Made by a program: the position numbers and the translations under genes
The notes under the pieces: model-generated
Seen by the model: only the letters and a program-made list of their open reading frames with translations
The model's database searches: none
What the model was told of the DNA's origin: nothing
Source of the DNA: JBAVEL01 sp049587715
Lineage (GTDB): Bacteria; Bacteroidota; Ignavibacteria; UBA10030; UBA6906
NCBI GenBank assembly: GCA_049587715.1
Contig: JBAVEL010000130.1
Coordinates: 1-37,689 of the forward strand
Length of the DNA: 37,689 nt
Direction: 5' to 3'
Shown here: positions 7,825-15,404 of the stretch, in pieces
How the letters are laid out: every line of letters starts with the position of its first letter
Position numbering within the stretch: position 1 is the first letter of the stretch

Positions 7825-8490
7825 TCAGATCCTTTCCACGAAAATGGCCCGCGCCGTCCGCCGCCCCACGGGGTATTCCCTCCCCCCGATCCGCACCGCC
7901 ATCGGGCCGGAAGGCCCGCCCGCCTCCATGACCCTGAGGCGCGTCTTCGGGGCCAGGCCCAGCCGGGATGCGCGCTGCAGAACCCGCGGGTCTTCATCTT
8001 CCACCCGCACCACCCGTACCCTCTCCCCCGGATGGCACTCCACCAGGCGCACCCCTCCCCCCCGGGGGCATCTTCCCCCGGAGGTCGGAATCGGATCTCC
8101 GTGCGGGTCCGTTTCAGGACGCCCCAGGGCCTTATCCAGCCTCAGCTCCAGGAACTCCGAGGTGGCGTGCTCCAGGCGCTCCGCCTCGTCGTGGATCCTG
8201 TCCCAGGAGTACCCCAGGTGCTTCACCAGAAAGGCCTCCCACAGCCGGTGACGCCGGAGGGTGCGGAGCGCCATCCGGTTGCCCGCCGTCGTGAGCGCCA
8301 CCCCGCGGTAGGGCACATGGCGGAGCAGCCCCCGCTCCGAAAGCCGTTTGATCATGTCGGTGGCGGAGGGATCCGCCACGCGCAGGCTCCGCGCCAGGGC
8401 GGAGGTGGTCACCCTCCCCCCGCTGCGGGCCAGCTTGTAGATGTTCTTGACGTAGTCTTCGGTGCTCCGGTCGGTCACGGACATCCCCAC
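7825..8490 (-). CDS. DtxR/MntR-family metal-dependent transcriptional repressor
   Basis: The 221-aa soluble regulator begins with the usual family N-terminus (STEDYVKNIYKL) and a winged helix at 25-70. The metal-binding dimerisation domain contains H81, E85, H100, E104, E107 and H108. Glu at the position of DtxR Cys102 is the MntR/TroR pattern, so Mn2+ or Fe2+ are both possible corepressors. The stretch DPHGDPIPT at 128-136 leads into a C-terminal SH3/FeoA-like domain (150-215). It is the first gene of the feo operon, 3 bp before the DtxR-FeoA fusion. The start is GTG 8490 or ATG 8484, and neither has a Shine-Dalgarno sequence. A perfect palindrome ends 2 bp before GTG, so it very likely represses its own operon. 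Confidence 0.92.
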   Translation of the reverse strand: MGMSVTDRSTEDYVKNIYKLARSGGRVTTSALARSLRVADPSATDMIKRLSERGLLRHVPYRGVALTTAGNRMALRTLRRHRLWEAFLVKHLGYSWDRIHDEAERLEHATSEFLELRLDKALGRPETDPHGDPIPTSGGRCPRGGGVRLVECHPGERVRVVRVEDEDPRVLQRASRLGLAPKTRLRVMEAGGPSGPMAVRIGGREYPVGRRTARAIFVERI

Positions 8491-8492
8491 TG

Positions 8493-8508
8493 TTTAGGCA
8501 CGCCTAAA
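8493..8508. promoter_or_regulatory. Palindromic DtxR/MntR-type operator of the feo operon
   Basis: TTTAGGC-AC-GCCTAAA is a perfect 7-bp inverted repeat with a 2-bp spacer, centred at 8500/8501. It resembles known TTTAGGNNNNCCTAAA-like boxes of the DtxR/SirR/TroR family. It lies directly before the dtxR-like start codon and overlaps the last base of the proposed -10, where a bound dimer pair would block transcription. Confidence 0.8.
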
Positions 8509-8513
8509 TAGTA
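8508..8513 (-). promoter_or_regulatory. Probable -10 element (TACTAT) of the feo operon
   Basis: On the minus strand TACTAT abuts the operator. A TTGACT lies at 8535-8540, but the 21-bp spacing is too long for a standard sigma70 promoter, so the -35 assignment is open. A start about 7 nt downstream would fall inside the operator and leave a 5' UTR of only some 10-17 nt. Confidence 0.45.
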
Positions 8514-8555
8514 GGTCGGCAAATCCCCGCTCAGAGTCAAGGGAAGGGAATCGTC

Positions 8556-9224
8556 TCAGGGTTCCCGGGGTTCGGTGAAGAGGGAATCGGGCAGGCCGGT
8601 GTTGATGCGGTGGCCGGAGTAGCGCACCGTGATGCGTCCCTTGCGCGGGAGCCCCGGGCGGCGGGCCGGCTCCTGGCCGGGGGGGTCTTCCCCCCCTTCC
8701 GGACCCTCGAAGCGCACGTCCATCACGGAGGGAACCCAGAAGCCCGCCGCGCGGACGTATTCCAGATGCGCGCTCATCATCCGTCCGTCCAGTTGGGGGG
8801 AAGAAACCCCCACGGGGAGAAAGCGTGCGGAATCCACGGTGGCCAGGATGCGCCGGAGCTTTGTGCGGTCGTTCCTGGGAAGGAGGACGAGCTGATACCC
8901 GGCGCTGTCCTCCCGCACGCTTTCCACGGCAAACTTCTGCCGGAGGTTTCCCAGCACGAATCCCAGCGGCTCCCGGGGAAGCAGGGCGAACCCCTCGGAG
9001 ACGAACCGCACACGATCCGGCCTCTTGAAGTACATGACGGCCTTCATGGGGGGGACGCTCAGGCGCTCCACATCCGCAGTCACATCCAGCGTGACGGCGT
9101 AGTCCCGGATTCCCGCGAACTGCTCCTCCACCCTCTCGAGGATCCGCTCCCCCCGATCCGGCCCCTCCGCACGCTCCCCTCCCAGGCCCACCAGAAGCAG
9201 ACATACCGCGGCCCCGAGGATCAT
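8556..9224 (-). CDS. LolA-like outer-membrane lipoprotein-sorting domain protein
   Basis: The 222-aa exported protein begins with a signal peptide (MILGAAVCLLLVGLGG). It then shows a LolA/LolB-like pattern: GERILERVEEQFAGIRDY, repeated beta strands with VMYFKRPDRVRFVSE, and the late pair VPSVMDVRF. The fold is an unclosed beta-barrel that binds lipid or lipoprotein acyl chains in the periplasm. It is related to LolA but is not clearly LolA itself, since similar proteins occur in many families. The start at ATG 9224 overlaps the stop of the peptide transporter gene (ATGA) and has a GGAGG-rich leader. An upstream in-frame extension is out of keeping with a signal peptide. Confidence 0.7.
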   Translation of the reverse strand: MILGAAVCLLLVGLGGERAEGPDRGERILERVEEQFAGIRDYAVTLDVTADVERLSVPPMKAVMYFKRPDRVRFVSEGFALLPREPLGFVLGNLRQKFAVESVREDSAGYQLVLLPRNDRTKLRRILATVDSARFLPVGVSSPQLDGRMMSAHLEYVRAAGFWVPSVMDVRFEGPEGGEDPPGQEPARRPGLPRKGRITVRYSGHRINTGLPDSLFTEPREP

Positions 9225-10645
9225 CCCCCCCTCCCTCCCCCCGCCCGCCGCCGCACCAGCAGGCGGTCGTACAGGATCATCAGCACCGTGGAGACGACCC
9301 CGATGAGCCCCACCCAGTACCACATGGCATGGGGTGCGGCCGCCCCCGGGCCCGGGAGAAACACTCCCCCCGACTCCCGCCCGATGTAGTGCTCCACCAG
9401 CGGACCGCTGATCAGTCCCGCAAAGAAGGTCCCGATGGCGATCGGCAGGAACGCAAAGCCCATGTAGGTGCCCACCTGCTCCTTCGGGGCCAGGTCCGCC
9501 ACGTATTCATAGTACCGCGGGGCCTGGATGGACTCCCCCAGGGCAAAGACGATCAGGGCGAAGGCCGCGGGTCCGATGGCTCCCGTCACCTCGATGGTGC
9601 TGACGGGGAGCCCTGCCGCCCCCAGCAGCCAGAGGGCCCCGTTCATCACCGCAAGCACGGGCCAGGCCAGCACCATGGCGGGACCTTCGGGCATCTCCGC
9701 CATCAGGAACCAGGAGGCGGAGGCCAGGGCAAAGCCGAGGGTCATGGCCACCATCGGTCTCAGGCGCTTGGCCAGCGCCGTCGCCGCCACGGTCACGAGG
9801 ATGATCGTCCAGGCATCCACCGTTTCCAGGATCTCGAACCGCTCGAATCTCAGCACGTCCCGGATATAGAAGGGCATGGAATAGAAGATCTGCCAGAACA
9901 TCACCCAGAAGCCCGAGAAGATCACAAGAAACCCGATGAACCGGACATTTCCGAACACCAGCAGCATGTCCTTCACGATTGCCCCCAGCGGCTTGGGGGG
10001 CGGGGCATCCGCCGGACGGGGGGGCTCCCGGAAGAAGACCAGCGTGGCCAGCACCAGCAGGAAGCTGACCGCCGAAGACATGACCAGCACATAGGCGATC
10101 CCGATGTTCTCCCGCACGGGCACCGCCAGGAAGGGACCCACGGCCCCTCCGATGTTCACGAGCATGTAGTAGATGGAGTAGCCCAGCGACTTGGTGCCGG
10201 GCGTGGTGGTGCGGGCCACGGTCCCCACGATGGAGGGCTTGATGAGGGAGCCCCCCAGGGCGGTGACCACCAGGGCCATGATCATGAAGGGAACCGCCCC
10301 CACCGCATCCACCAGGGGCCGGGCCTCCGGAATTCCCGCCAGCCCGATCAGGAAATACCCGAGCGTGAAGATGGCAAAGCAGGCCGTCAGGCTCCGCTTG
10401 AAGCCGTAGCGGTCCACCACCGTTCCCGCCAGAAGAGGAAGGAAATAGAGGAGCGTGTTAAAGAGGCTCCCCACCAGCCAGCCCGCCTTCTCGGGCCCCA
10501 GCCCCACCTGCTCGGCCACGTACACCGCCAGCACCGCCTTGCTCCCGTAGTAGGCGAAGCGCTCGAAGAGCTCGATGGTGTTGGCCACCCAGAATGTCCT
10601 GCTGAAGCCGGTCCTCAGCTTCCCGATCCCTTCGGCGAGACTCAT
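9221..10645 (-). CDS. POT/PTR2-family proton-coupled oligopeptide transporter (MFS)
   Basis: The 474-aa inner-membrane protein has about 12 hydrophobic helices. It carries the hallmark POT motif ExxERFxYYG at residues 25-34 (ELFERFAYYG), whose charged residues take part in proton coupling. A second familiar segment is TKSLGYSIYYMLVNIGGAVGP. Members import di- and tripeptides using the proton gradient. The next gene upstream encodes an M24 proline-type peptidase, so uptake and cytoplasmic cleavage of peptides may be linked. The gap between the two is 30 bp and consists of GGTG-like repeats without an obvious Shine-Dalgarno sequence. Substrate range cannot be read from sequence. Confidence 0.88.
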   Translation of the reverse strand: MSLAEGIGKLRTGFSRTFWVANTIELFERFAYYGSKAVLAVYVAEQVGLGPEKAGWLVGSLFNTLLYFLPLLAGTVVDRYGFKRSLTACFAIFTLGYFLIGLAGIPEARPLVDAVGAVPFMIMALVVTALGGSLIKPSIVGTVARTTTPGTKSLGYSIYYMLVNIGGAVGPFLAVPVRENIGIAYVLVMSSAVSFLLVLATLVFFREPPRPADAPPPKPLGAIVKDMLLVFGNVRFIGFLVIFSGFWVMFWQIFYSMPFYIRDVLRFERFEILETVDAWTIILVTVAATALAKRLRPMVAMTLGFALASASWFLMAEMPEGPAMVLAWPVLAVMNGALWLLGAAGLPVSTIEVTGAIGPAAFALIVFALGESIQAPRYYEYVADLAPKEQVGTYMGFAFLPIAIGTFFAGLISGPLVEHYIGRESGGVFLPGPGAAAPHAMWYWVGLIGVVSTVLMILYDRLLVRRRAGGGRGG

Positions 10646-10675
10646 GGTGATCCCGGTGCTGGTGAGTGTGGTGGG

Positions 10676-11851
10676 TCAGACCAGAACGAGTTCGTGCTGC
10701 ACCTCGCCGGTCACCTCGGCCGTCCCGTCGTGCCGGATGAACATGTTCACTTCGCTCCGCACCGCCATCTCCCCTTCCAGGTAGATGCCCGGCTCCACGG
10801 AGAAGCAGCAGCCCGGGATGATCCTCCGGTCGTCCTTTGTCTCCAGGTTGTCCATGTTCACCCCGTTCCCGTGCACTTCCTCCCCGATGGAATGCCCCGT
10901 GCGGTGCACGAAGAAGCGGCCGTACCCCGCCTTCCGCACCACGGCCCGGCAGACATCGTCCACCTCCCACCCGTGGCAGGGGACACCCCGGGACATCCGC
11001 TCCTCCACGAAGGCCGTGGCGGCATCCCGCGCCTTCCGCACGGTTTCAAAGATGCTCCGGTACCGCCCGGGCGGGCGGTCCCCCGCATATCCCACCCACG
11101 TGATGTCATAGTAGATGCCGCCGGGAGTGTTCTTCCTGGCCCAGAGGTCCACCAGAATCGTGTCCCCGCGTTTGAAGGGACGGGCATTGGATGGGGTGCA
11201 CTCGAAATGAGGGTCCGCCGGATGCTCGTTGGTCCCGACGATGGGGGGATCCTTCGTGATGAGCCCTTCGGCGGCAAACCGCCGGAGAATGTACTGCTGC
11301 AGCTCGTACTCCGTGAGCCGCTTGCGGGATGCGAGAGCCCGTCGGATCTTCTCGAAGGCCTCCCCCCTGATCCGGTCCACGATCTTCCCCGCCGCCTTAT
11401 GGAGGGCATACCCCTTGGGCCCGATCACCGACTCGAACATCTGCACCAGATCGGCGGAAGAGACGACCGTGTGCCCCAGATCCCGCACCAGATCCACCGT
11501 CCCCGCGTCCACCAGCGAGACATAGGGGATGCTGTTCCGGGGGGAGTACTGCATGGCGATGGTCCTCCGTTTCCCCAGCATTCTCTTGAGGCCGTCGTGG
11601 AGCTCTTTCCAGGACCGGAACACCTCCCCGGAGCCCGGCAGGGAGTCCAGTTTCCGCCTCTCCACGGCATGCACAAGCTTCTTCGGCCTCCCCCTGGCGG
11701 GTATGTAGTAGTACCAGCGCCGCGTGGTCATGCCGTGGGTGGGAAGTCCCAGGACACGGTAGGCAAGATGGTCCCGGTTGTGGAAGTCGCACAACAGCCA
11801 TCCGTCCATTCCCTGGTCGCGGAGCGCCCGCTGGATGCGGTGGAGTTCCAT
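10676..11851 (-). CDS. M24-family metallopeptidase (Xaa-Pro aminopeptidase-like)
   Basis: The 391-aa cytoplasmic enzyme has a creatinase/prolidase N-terminal domain (1-150) and a pita-bread catalytic domain. The five metal ligands are visible: D235 (ILVDLWAR), D249 (YYDITWVG), H320 (HRTGHSIGEEVHG), E353 (SVEPGIYL) and E367 (VRSEVNM). It should remove N-terminal residues preceding proline, or cleave Xaa-Pro dipeptides, with Mn, Co or Zn in a dinuclear centre. The ATG at 11851 has an AGAGG 8 nt before it. It is co-directional with the POT peptide transporter downstream. Length and motif spacing are typical of the family. Confidence 0.9.
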   Translation of the reverse strand: MELHRIQRALRDQGMDGWLLCDFHNRDHLAYRVLGLPTHGMTTRRWYYYIPARGRPKKLVHAVERRKLDSLPGSGEVFRSWKELHDGLKRMLGKRRTIAMQYSPRNSIPYVSLVDAGTVDLVRDLGHTVVSSADLVQMFESVIGPKGYALHKAAGKIVDRIRGEAFEKIRRALASRKRLTEYELQQYILRRFAAEGLITKDPPIVGTNEHPADPHFECTPSNARPFKRGDTILVDLWARKNTPGGIYYDITWVGYAGDRPPGRYRSIFETVRKARDAATAFVEERMSRGVPCHGWEVDDVCRAVVRKAGYGRFFVHRTGHSIGEEVHGNGVNMDNLETKDDRRIIPGCCFSVEPGIYLEGEMAVRSEVNMFIRHDGTAEVTGEVQHELVLV

Positions 11852-11902
11852 GATGTCTGCCTCTCTGTGTGCGGGGAAGGAAAAGACGCCGGAGAGCCCG
11901 TC

Positions 11903-12772
11903 TCAGCTCAGGATGTCTTTCCGGGCGAAAATATACCAAGTGCACAGGAGAAAACCAACGCTGTGCCCCCCCAGCTTCAGGACCGACTCCCCGATCTCGG
12001 GCCAGGGCACCGGCTCCGCAAACACCTTCTGCCACGCGCTCAGGTAGGTGGTGAACAGGTAGGGGCGCACCGCCTCGAACATCTCAATCGGCATGGAGGA
12101 GACAACGAAGAACGCGATGATGACGGTCATCGTGCCGATGATGGGGCCGATGGCGTTCTCCACAAGGGAGGAAAACAGGAGGGCCAGCGACGCAACACAC
12201 CACATGCTCCAGGCGGCCAGCGCCAGGGAGAGAGCGAACCGCCAGGGGAGACCGGCCTCGGGCAGCACGGTGAGGGAAAAACCGGGAACCAGCAGATCCC
12301 CCGCTCCGAACAGGAGAAGCCCCAGCCCGAGGCTCAGGCCCAGGAGGAAGGCCACCAGGGTGAACGCGTACAGGAGCGTGGTCAGGAGCTTGGCCCCCAG
12401 GATCCGGCTCCTGGTGGCCGGCCGGATGAGGATCAGCCGGAAGGTCCCCCCCGTGGCCTCCCCTGCAAGCTGATCCCCCGCCACAAGACTGATGAGGAAC
12501 GGGATGTGCACCCACAGACTGTTCATGATCCAGTAGGTGACAAGGTACCCGTTGAACAGGTTCCCCAGGAGCACGAAGTCCTGCTCCAGGGAGCGAACCA
12601 TCCCCCGCATGGCCGCCTTCCCCTGCCAGAGAAGCCCGAACTGCACGAGGGGCACCAGCACCGCCACGGCCGCAAACCCGATCCAGGTGCGCCACTTGAG
12701 GCAGGTCTTCACAAGTTCCCGGAGGAAGATGCTCCCCCCGCGGCCCGGGGCGTCCCGACCCGGCGCGGGCAT
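11903..12772 (-). CDS. ABC-2 type transporter permease
   Basis: The 289-aa protein has six hydrophobic segments. It contains the family pattern of a long first extracellular loop, then LISLVAGDQLAGEATGGTFRLILIRPATRSRILGAK, typical of ABC-2 permeases of NatB/YhgE type. It would form the membrane part of an exporter that needs an ATPase partner. No ATPase gene is adjacent. The nearest is at 17389-18327 on the same strand, separated by accessory genes, and may be its partner. I chose ATG 12772 as start. A TTG at 12805 has a better Shine-Dalgarno sequence (AGGAGG at 7 nt) and would overlap the preceding gene by 14 bp, so it remains possible. Confidence 0.85.
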   Translation of the reverse strand: MPAPGRDAPGRGGSIFLRELVKTCLKWRTWIGFAAVAVLVPLVQFGLLWQGKAAMRGMVRSLEQDFVLLGNLFNGYLVTYWIMNSLWVHIPFLISLVAGDQLAGEATGGTFRLILIRPATRSRILGAKLLTTLLYAFTLVAFLLGLSLGLGLLLFGAGDLLVPGFSLTVLPEAGLPWRFALSLALAAWSMWCVASLALLFSSLVENAIGPIIGTMTVIIAFFVVSSMPIEMFEAVRPYLFTTYLSAWQKVFAEPVPWPEIGESVLKLGGHSVGFLLCTWYIFARKDILS

Positions 12773-12791
12773 TGCGCGCGCCGCCCTCCCG

Positions 12792-13190
12792 TCAGGGGAG
12801 CTCAAGCTCCCCCCTCCTCTCTACCGTGTCCTCGCACACCTGCCATTCCTTCACCAGACCTCCCGCAATGAGGGCCGTCCAGAGACCCGTGTCTTTCGGG
12901 TTCTCGTCCGACCAGAAGGCCCGGCCCGCCATCACCGCCCGATCCCCCCGTGTCTCGACGCGTGTGAACGAGTTCCGGCAGGCGGGGAACATCCGGAAGA
13001 ACTCTCTCCAGTTCCCCGCCATGATCTCCCGGGGACCGTGCCGCGTGAGGTCCCTGTCCACAAAGACATGATCCTCGGTCTTGAGCGCCGCCGGCCCCCC
13101 GGGATCGTGGCGGTTGATGCAGTCATGGAACCGGACCGCAACGGCGGAGGGATCCTCCCCGCCGGGTTCGTTCCTGCCGGGGGCGGTCAT
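12792..13190 (-). CDS. NTF2/SnoaL-like protein
   Basis: The 132-aa protein matches the small cone-shaped NTF2 fold: helix AVAVRFHDCINRHD, then EDHVFVDRDLTRHGPREIMAGNWREFF, and beta strands with GDRAVMAGRAFWSDE and KEWQVCEDT. Such proteins act as ketosteroid-isomerase-like enzymes or bind small molecules. No specific activity can be assigned. The ATG at 13190 overlaps the stop of the BNR-repeat gene (ATGA), so translation is coupled. Its downstream neighbour is the ABC-2 permease. The frame is open upstream of 13190, but that part is an out-of-frame shadow of the BNR gene. Confidence 0.75.
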   Translation of the reverse strand: MTAPGRNEPGGEDPSAVAVRFHDCINRHDPGGPAALKTEDHVFVDRDLTRHGPREIMAGNWREFFRMFPACRNSFTRVETRGDRAVMAGRAFWSDENPKDTGLWTALIAGGLVKEWQVCEDTVERRGELELP

Positions 13191-14668
13191 TTGAGGAGAA
13201 GAAGCTTCCCTGTTTCGGTGCGGCCTCCCGCCGCCATCCGGCAGAAGTACACGCCGCTCGGGGCTCCCGCGGCATGCCACGCCACCGTGTGGGAGCCGGG
13301 CTCCCGCAACCCTTCCGCCAGAAGGGCCACCTCCCTTCCCTGCACATCGTGGATGCTGAGCCGCACATGGCCTCGCTCGGGGATCCGGAATGTAACGTGG
13401 GTAACCGCGTTGAAGGGGTTGGGATAGCCGCCCCAGAGAAGTCCGCCCCCGGGTTCTCTCTCCTGGCCCGGAACGGCTGCAACACCCCCGTTCGCGGTGA
13501 AGAGCACAACCCCCTGGCTGAAGGGATCCCCGCCCGTGATGTATCCCTGCAGAGGATCCAGAAGCAGCGCCCCCACCAGGAGGGTCCCCCCCGGGAGAGA
13601 AGGAAGGAGGGCCTGGGTCCAGGTTCCGCCCCCGTCTGTTGTGCGGGCGGCGTACGGGCCGATTCCGGGACCGGAGCCGCAGATGATGCCCGTGGAGGAT
13701 CCCGCGGCGAAGCTGATTCCCTCCAGAAGCACCGTTCCTGTGCCCGCCTGGAGGGACGTCCAGCTCAGGCCCCCGTCCGTGGTTCTGTAGACAACCGGAG
13801 ACGCCAGCACGCCCACGCCGGCCGCGTAGGCGGTGGACCCGTCCACGATGGACACATCCGCAAAGTGGTCCACATCCGGAAAGACACTCCGCTCCCAGAC
13901 GGCTCCCCCGTCGGCGGTCCTCAGGATCACCCCCGATATGGTCTGGCTCCTGTTCTGATAGCCCACCGCATACCCCCGCAATGTGTCATGAAACCTGATG
14001 GCGGGAAGCGACACGATGGAATCCCCCGCGGCCTGGACGCTCCAGGTGAGGCCCCCGTCCGTGGTCTTGAGCACCGTCGCCTCTCCCACGTTGGGCGTCG
14101 TGGAGGCGGTCACATAGCCCACATCCGCGCTCGGAAAGGAAACCCCGTACAGGTAGTAGGTCTCAGGAGGCAGGTCTCCGTATTCAAGCCAGCTCCGCCC
14201 CCCGTCGGTGGTCTTGAGGAACATCCCCCGATAGGCGCTCACCCCGTCCATCCCCCTCCGGAGATGGAAGGCGGCTCTCTGCGAAGAGGCCGGGGAGCTG
14301 TCGGTGTGATGCAACACAGCAGCCGCACGAGGGTGGGAAAGGAAGGGCGTATTGACGGCTCCCGCGATGAACCCCACCCCTCCCTCCAGCATATCCACTT
14401 CCACGAGGGCGCGTGACGCTGCCGGCACCTGCGCCGCGCTCCATGTGGTTCCCCCGTCTGTGGTAAAGAGGGCCCTTCCCTGGAAACCCCCCGACAGTGC
14501 GTAGCCCCCCGCCGCCCCCTCCTGCGGAGAGGCCAGATCCACCGAGAGAACGAGTGTGACGCCCGGAGGAAGAACCTGCGGGACCCACTGCGCCATGGCA
14601 GGTAAAGGAAGGAAGGCGGCCAGGGCAATCACCGCTCCCGGCCGCAGGCACAAACCCCGTCGTTTCAT
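13187..14668 (-). CDS. Secreted BNR-repeat (Ycf48/sialidase-propeller-like) protein with C-terminal sorting domain
   Basis: The 493-aa protein starts with a signal peptide (basic MKRRG then hydrophobic core, cut after AMA). Residues 28-400 contain at least five repeats with the motif TTDGGxTW or TADGGxxW, typical of BNR and Ycf48-like beta-propellers. The last 90 residues begin with GGYPNPFN and end in a Leu-Leu-Leu-Lys tail. They match the YPNPFN-type domain of FCB bacteria that is used for secretion or surface attachment and resembles FlgD Ig. It is therefore probably exported to the surface, with unknown ligand. The ribosome binding site GGAGG lies 4 nt before ATG. Confidence 0.82.
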   Translation of the reverse strand: MKRRGLCLRPGAVIALAAFLPLPAMAQWVPQVLPPGVTLVLSVDLASPQEGAAGGYALSGGFQGRALFTTDGGTTWSAAQVPAASRALVEVDMLEGGVGFIAGAVNTPFLSHPRAAAVLHHTDSSPASSQRAAFHLRRGMDGVSAYRGMFLKTTDGGRSWLEYGDLPPETYYLYGVSFPSADVGYVTASTTPNVGEATVLKTTDGGLTWSVQAAGDSIVSLPAIRFHDTLRGYAVGYQNRSQTISGVILRTADGGAVWERSVFPDVDHFADVSIVDGSTAYAAGVGVLASPVVYRTTDGGLSWTSLQAGTGTVLLEGISFAAGSSTGIICGSGPGIGPYAARTTDGGGTWTQALLPSLPGGTLLVGALLLDPLQGYITGGDPFSQGVVLFTANGGVAAVPGQEREPGGGLLWGGYPNPFNAVTHVTFRIPERGHVRLSIHDVQGREVALLAEGLREPGSHTVAWHAAGAPSGVYFCRMAAGGRTETGKLLLLK

Positions 14669-14687
14669 GTTACCTCCATTCTTCGTG

Positions 14688-14924
14688 TCACTCCGCGGAC
14701 TTCACGCGCGGATCCTGGAACGTCTTTCCCGCGTTGTCGTTGACGATTGTCTCCGCCGCCTTGCTCTTTTCCCTGGTCAGGAACCCGTCGGTCGCGCCGA
14801 GGATGGCCGTGGTCAGGCTCCCTCCGCCGCGCCGGACCCGCATGCTGATGCAGATGAATATCCCTGTCACGAGCACCAGGACCCCTGCCACCACGGCCAG
14901 GGAGAGTATGTCGGAAGATCCCAT
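14688..14924 (-). CDS. Small single-pass membrane protein of unknown function (78 aa)
   Basis: The product has an N-terminal transmembrane helix at about residues 7-27 (ILSLAVVAGVLVLVTGIFIC), a short basic segment (RVRR) and a 45-residue soluble tail ending DPRVKSAE. The positive residues after the helix predict that the tail is cytoplasmic. A GAGGAG Shine-Dalgarno sequence 6 nt before ATG supports translation. It sits 19 bp upstream of the BNR-repeat gene on the same strand and may share its transcript. No family is recognised. Confidence 0.65.
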   Translation of the reverse strand: MGSSDILSLAVVAGVLVLVTGIFICISMRVRRGGGSLTTAILGATDGFLTREKSKAAETIVNDNAGKTFQDPRVKSAE

Positions 14925-14976
14925 GGAGAGCTCCTCGGACTGCGGGATGCCTGTCCCCGGCCGGTATCGGCAAGCC

Positions 14977-15144
14977 CTATCTCAGGGCCCCCTTCACCTT
15001 CGGCAGGATCTCCCGTCCGTAGTAGTTGCAGACCCCCTTCTTCGCCTTCGGCTTGAGGCCCAGCTCCTGGATCGCCTTCTTCACCTCTGCATCCGAAACC
15101 CCGAGCGCCCTGGCGATGTTCCCGGCGGTGAGCAGATCCGTCAT
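14977..15144 (-). CDS. Small helix-turn-helix protein (55 aa)
   Basis: The sequence MTDLLTAGNIARALGVSDAE is a compact helix-turn-helix of the MerR/excisionase-like type. It is followed by VKKAIQELGLKPKAKKG and a CNYYGREIL segment that matches the usual wing and third helix. Such mini-proteins occur free-standing and also as tails of larger regulators. DNA binding is likely but the target is unknown. Two candidate start codons (ATG 15144 and ATG 15156) lack a clear ribosome binding site. The shorter one was chosen because it begins at the conserved domain boundary. It lies between two other tiny genes on the same strand. Confidence 0.6.
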   Translation of the reverse strand: MTDLLTAGNIARALGVSDAEVKKAIQELGLKPKAKKGVCNYYGREILPKVKGALR

Positions 15145-15236
15145 TACTGCGGGCATGGTCTGTTGTGCATGGTGGATGATCGGGTGTGTGACCGGGGACC
15201 GGCGGAGGATCCGGCTCCCCCCGGCCCCGGGCTTTC

Positions 15237-15404
15237 CTATGTCGGCGTTGAACAAGGCCAGAGCTTCACACAGACCAGGTCCGTCAGGAGGACCGCCACG
15301 CCGGCCCTCCAGAGCGTGTCGCCCATCGGATCCCCGATGAACAGAAGCGCTGCAAGAAAGAAGGGCACCCCCAGGAGAAACAACACAATCTGCAGTGTGC
15401 GCAC
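15237..15404 (-). CDS. Small hydrophobic two-helix membrane protein (55 aa)
   Basis: A GTG at 15404 preceded by AAGGAG at 8 nt opens a 55-codon frame ending in TAG. The product has two hydrophobic segments, about residues 4-23 (LQIVLFLLGVPFFLAALLFI) and 33-46, joined by a short loop GDPMGDTLW. This is typical of small inner-membrane proteins. No family is recognised. The competing reading of the same bases in other frames is Arg- and Ser-rich and looks like a shadow. It is the first of three tiny minus-strand genes before the BNR-repeat gene. Confidence 0.55.
   Translation of the reverse strand: MRTLQIVLFLLGVPFFLAALLFIGDPMGDTLWRAGVAVLLTDLVCVKLWPCSTPT

Noticed and set aside
11852..11902. Possible terminator after the ABC-2 permease gene
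   Set aside because: The inverted arms (GACG/CGTC) are only 4 bp long with mismatches beyond, so a run of T following them is not enough.
9329..12871. Very long plus-strand open frame (over 1100 codons)
   Set aside because: It is antisense to the POT, M24 and ABC-2 permease genes, is rich in His, Arg, Gly and Pro, and has no family pattern. GC-rich codons create such shadows.
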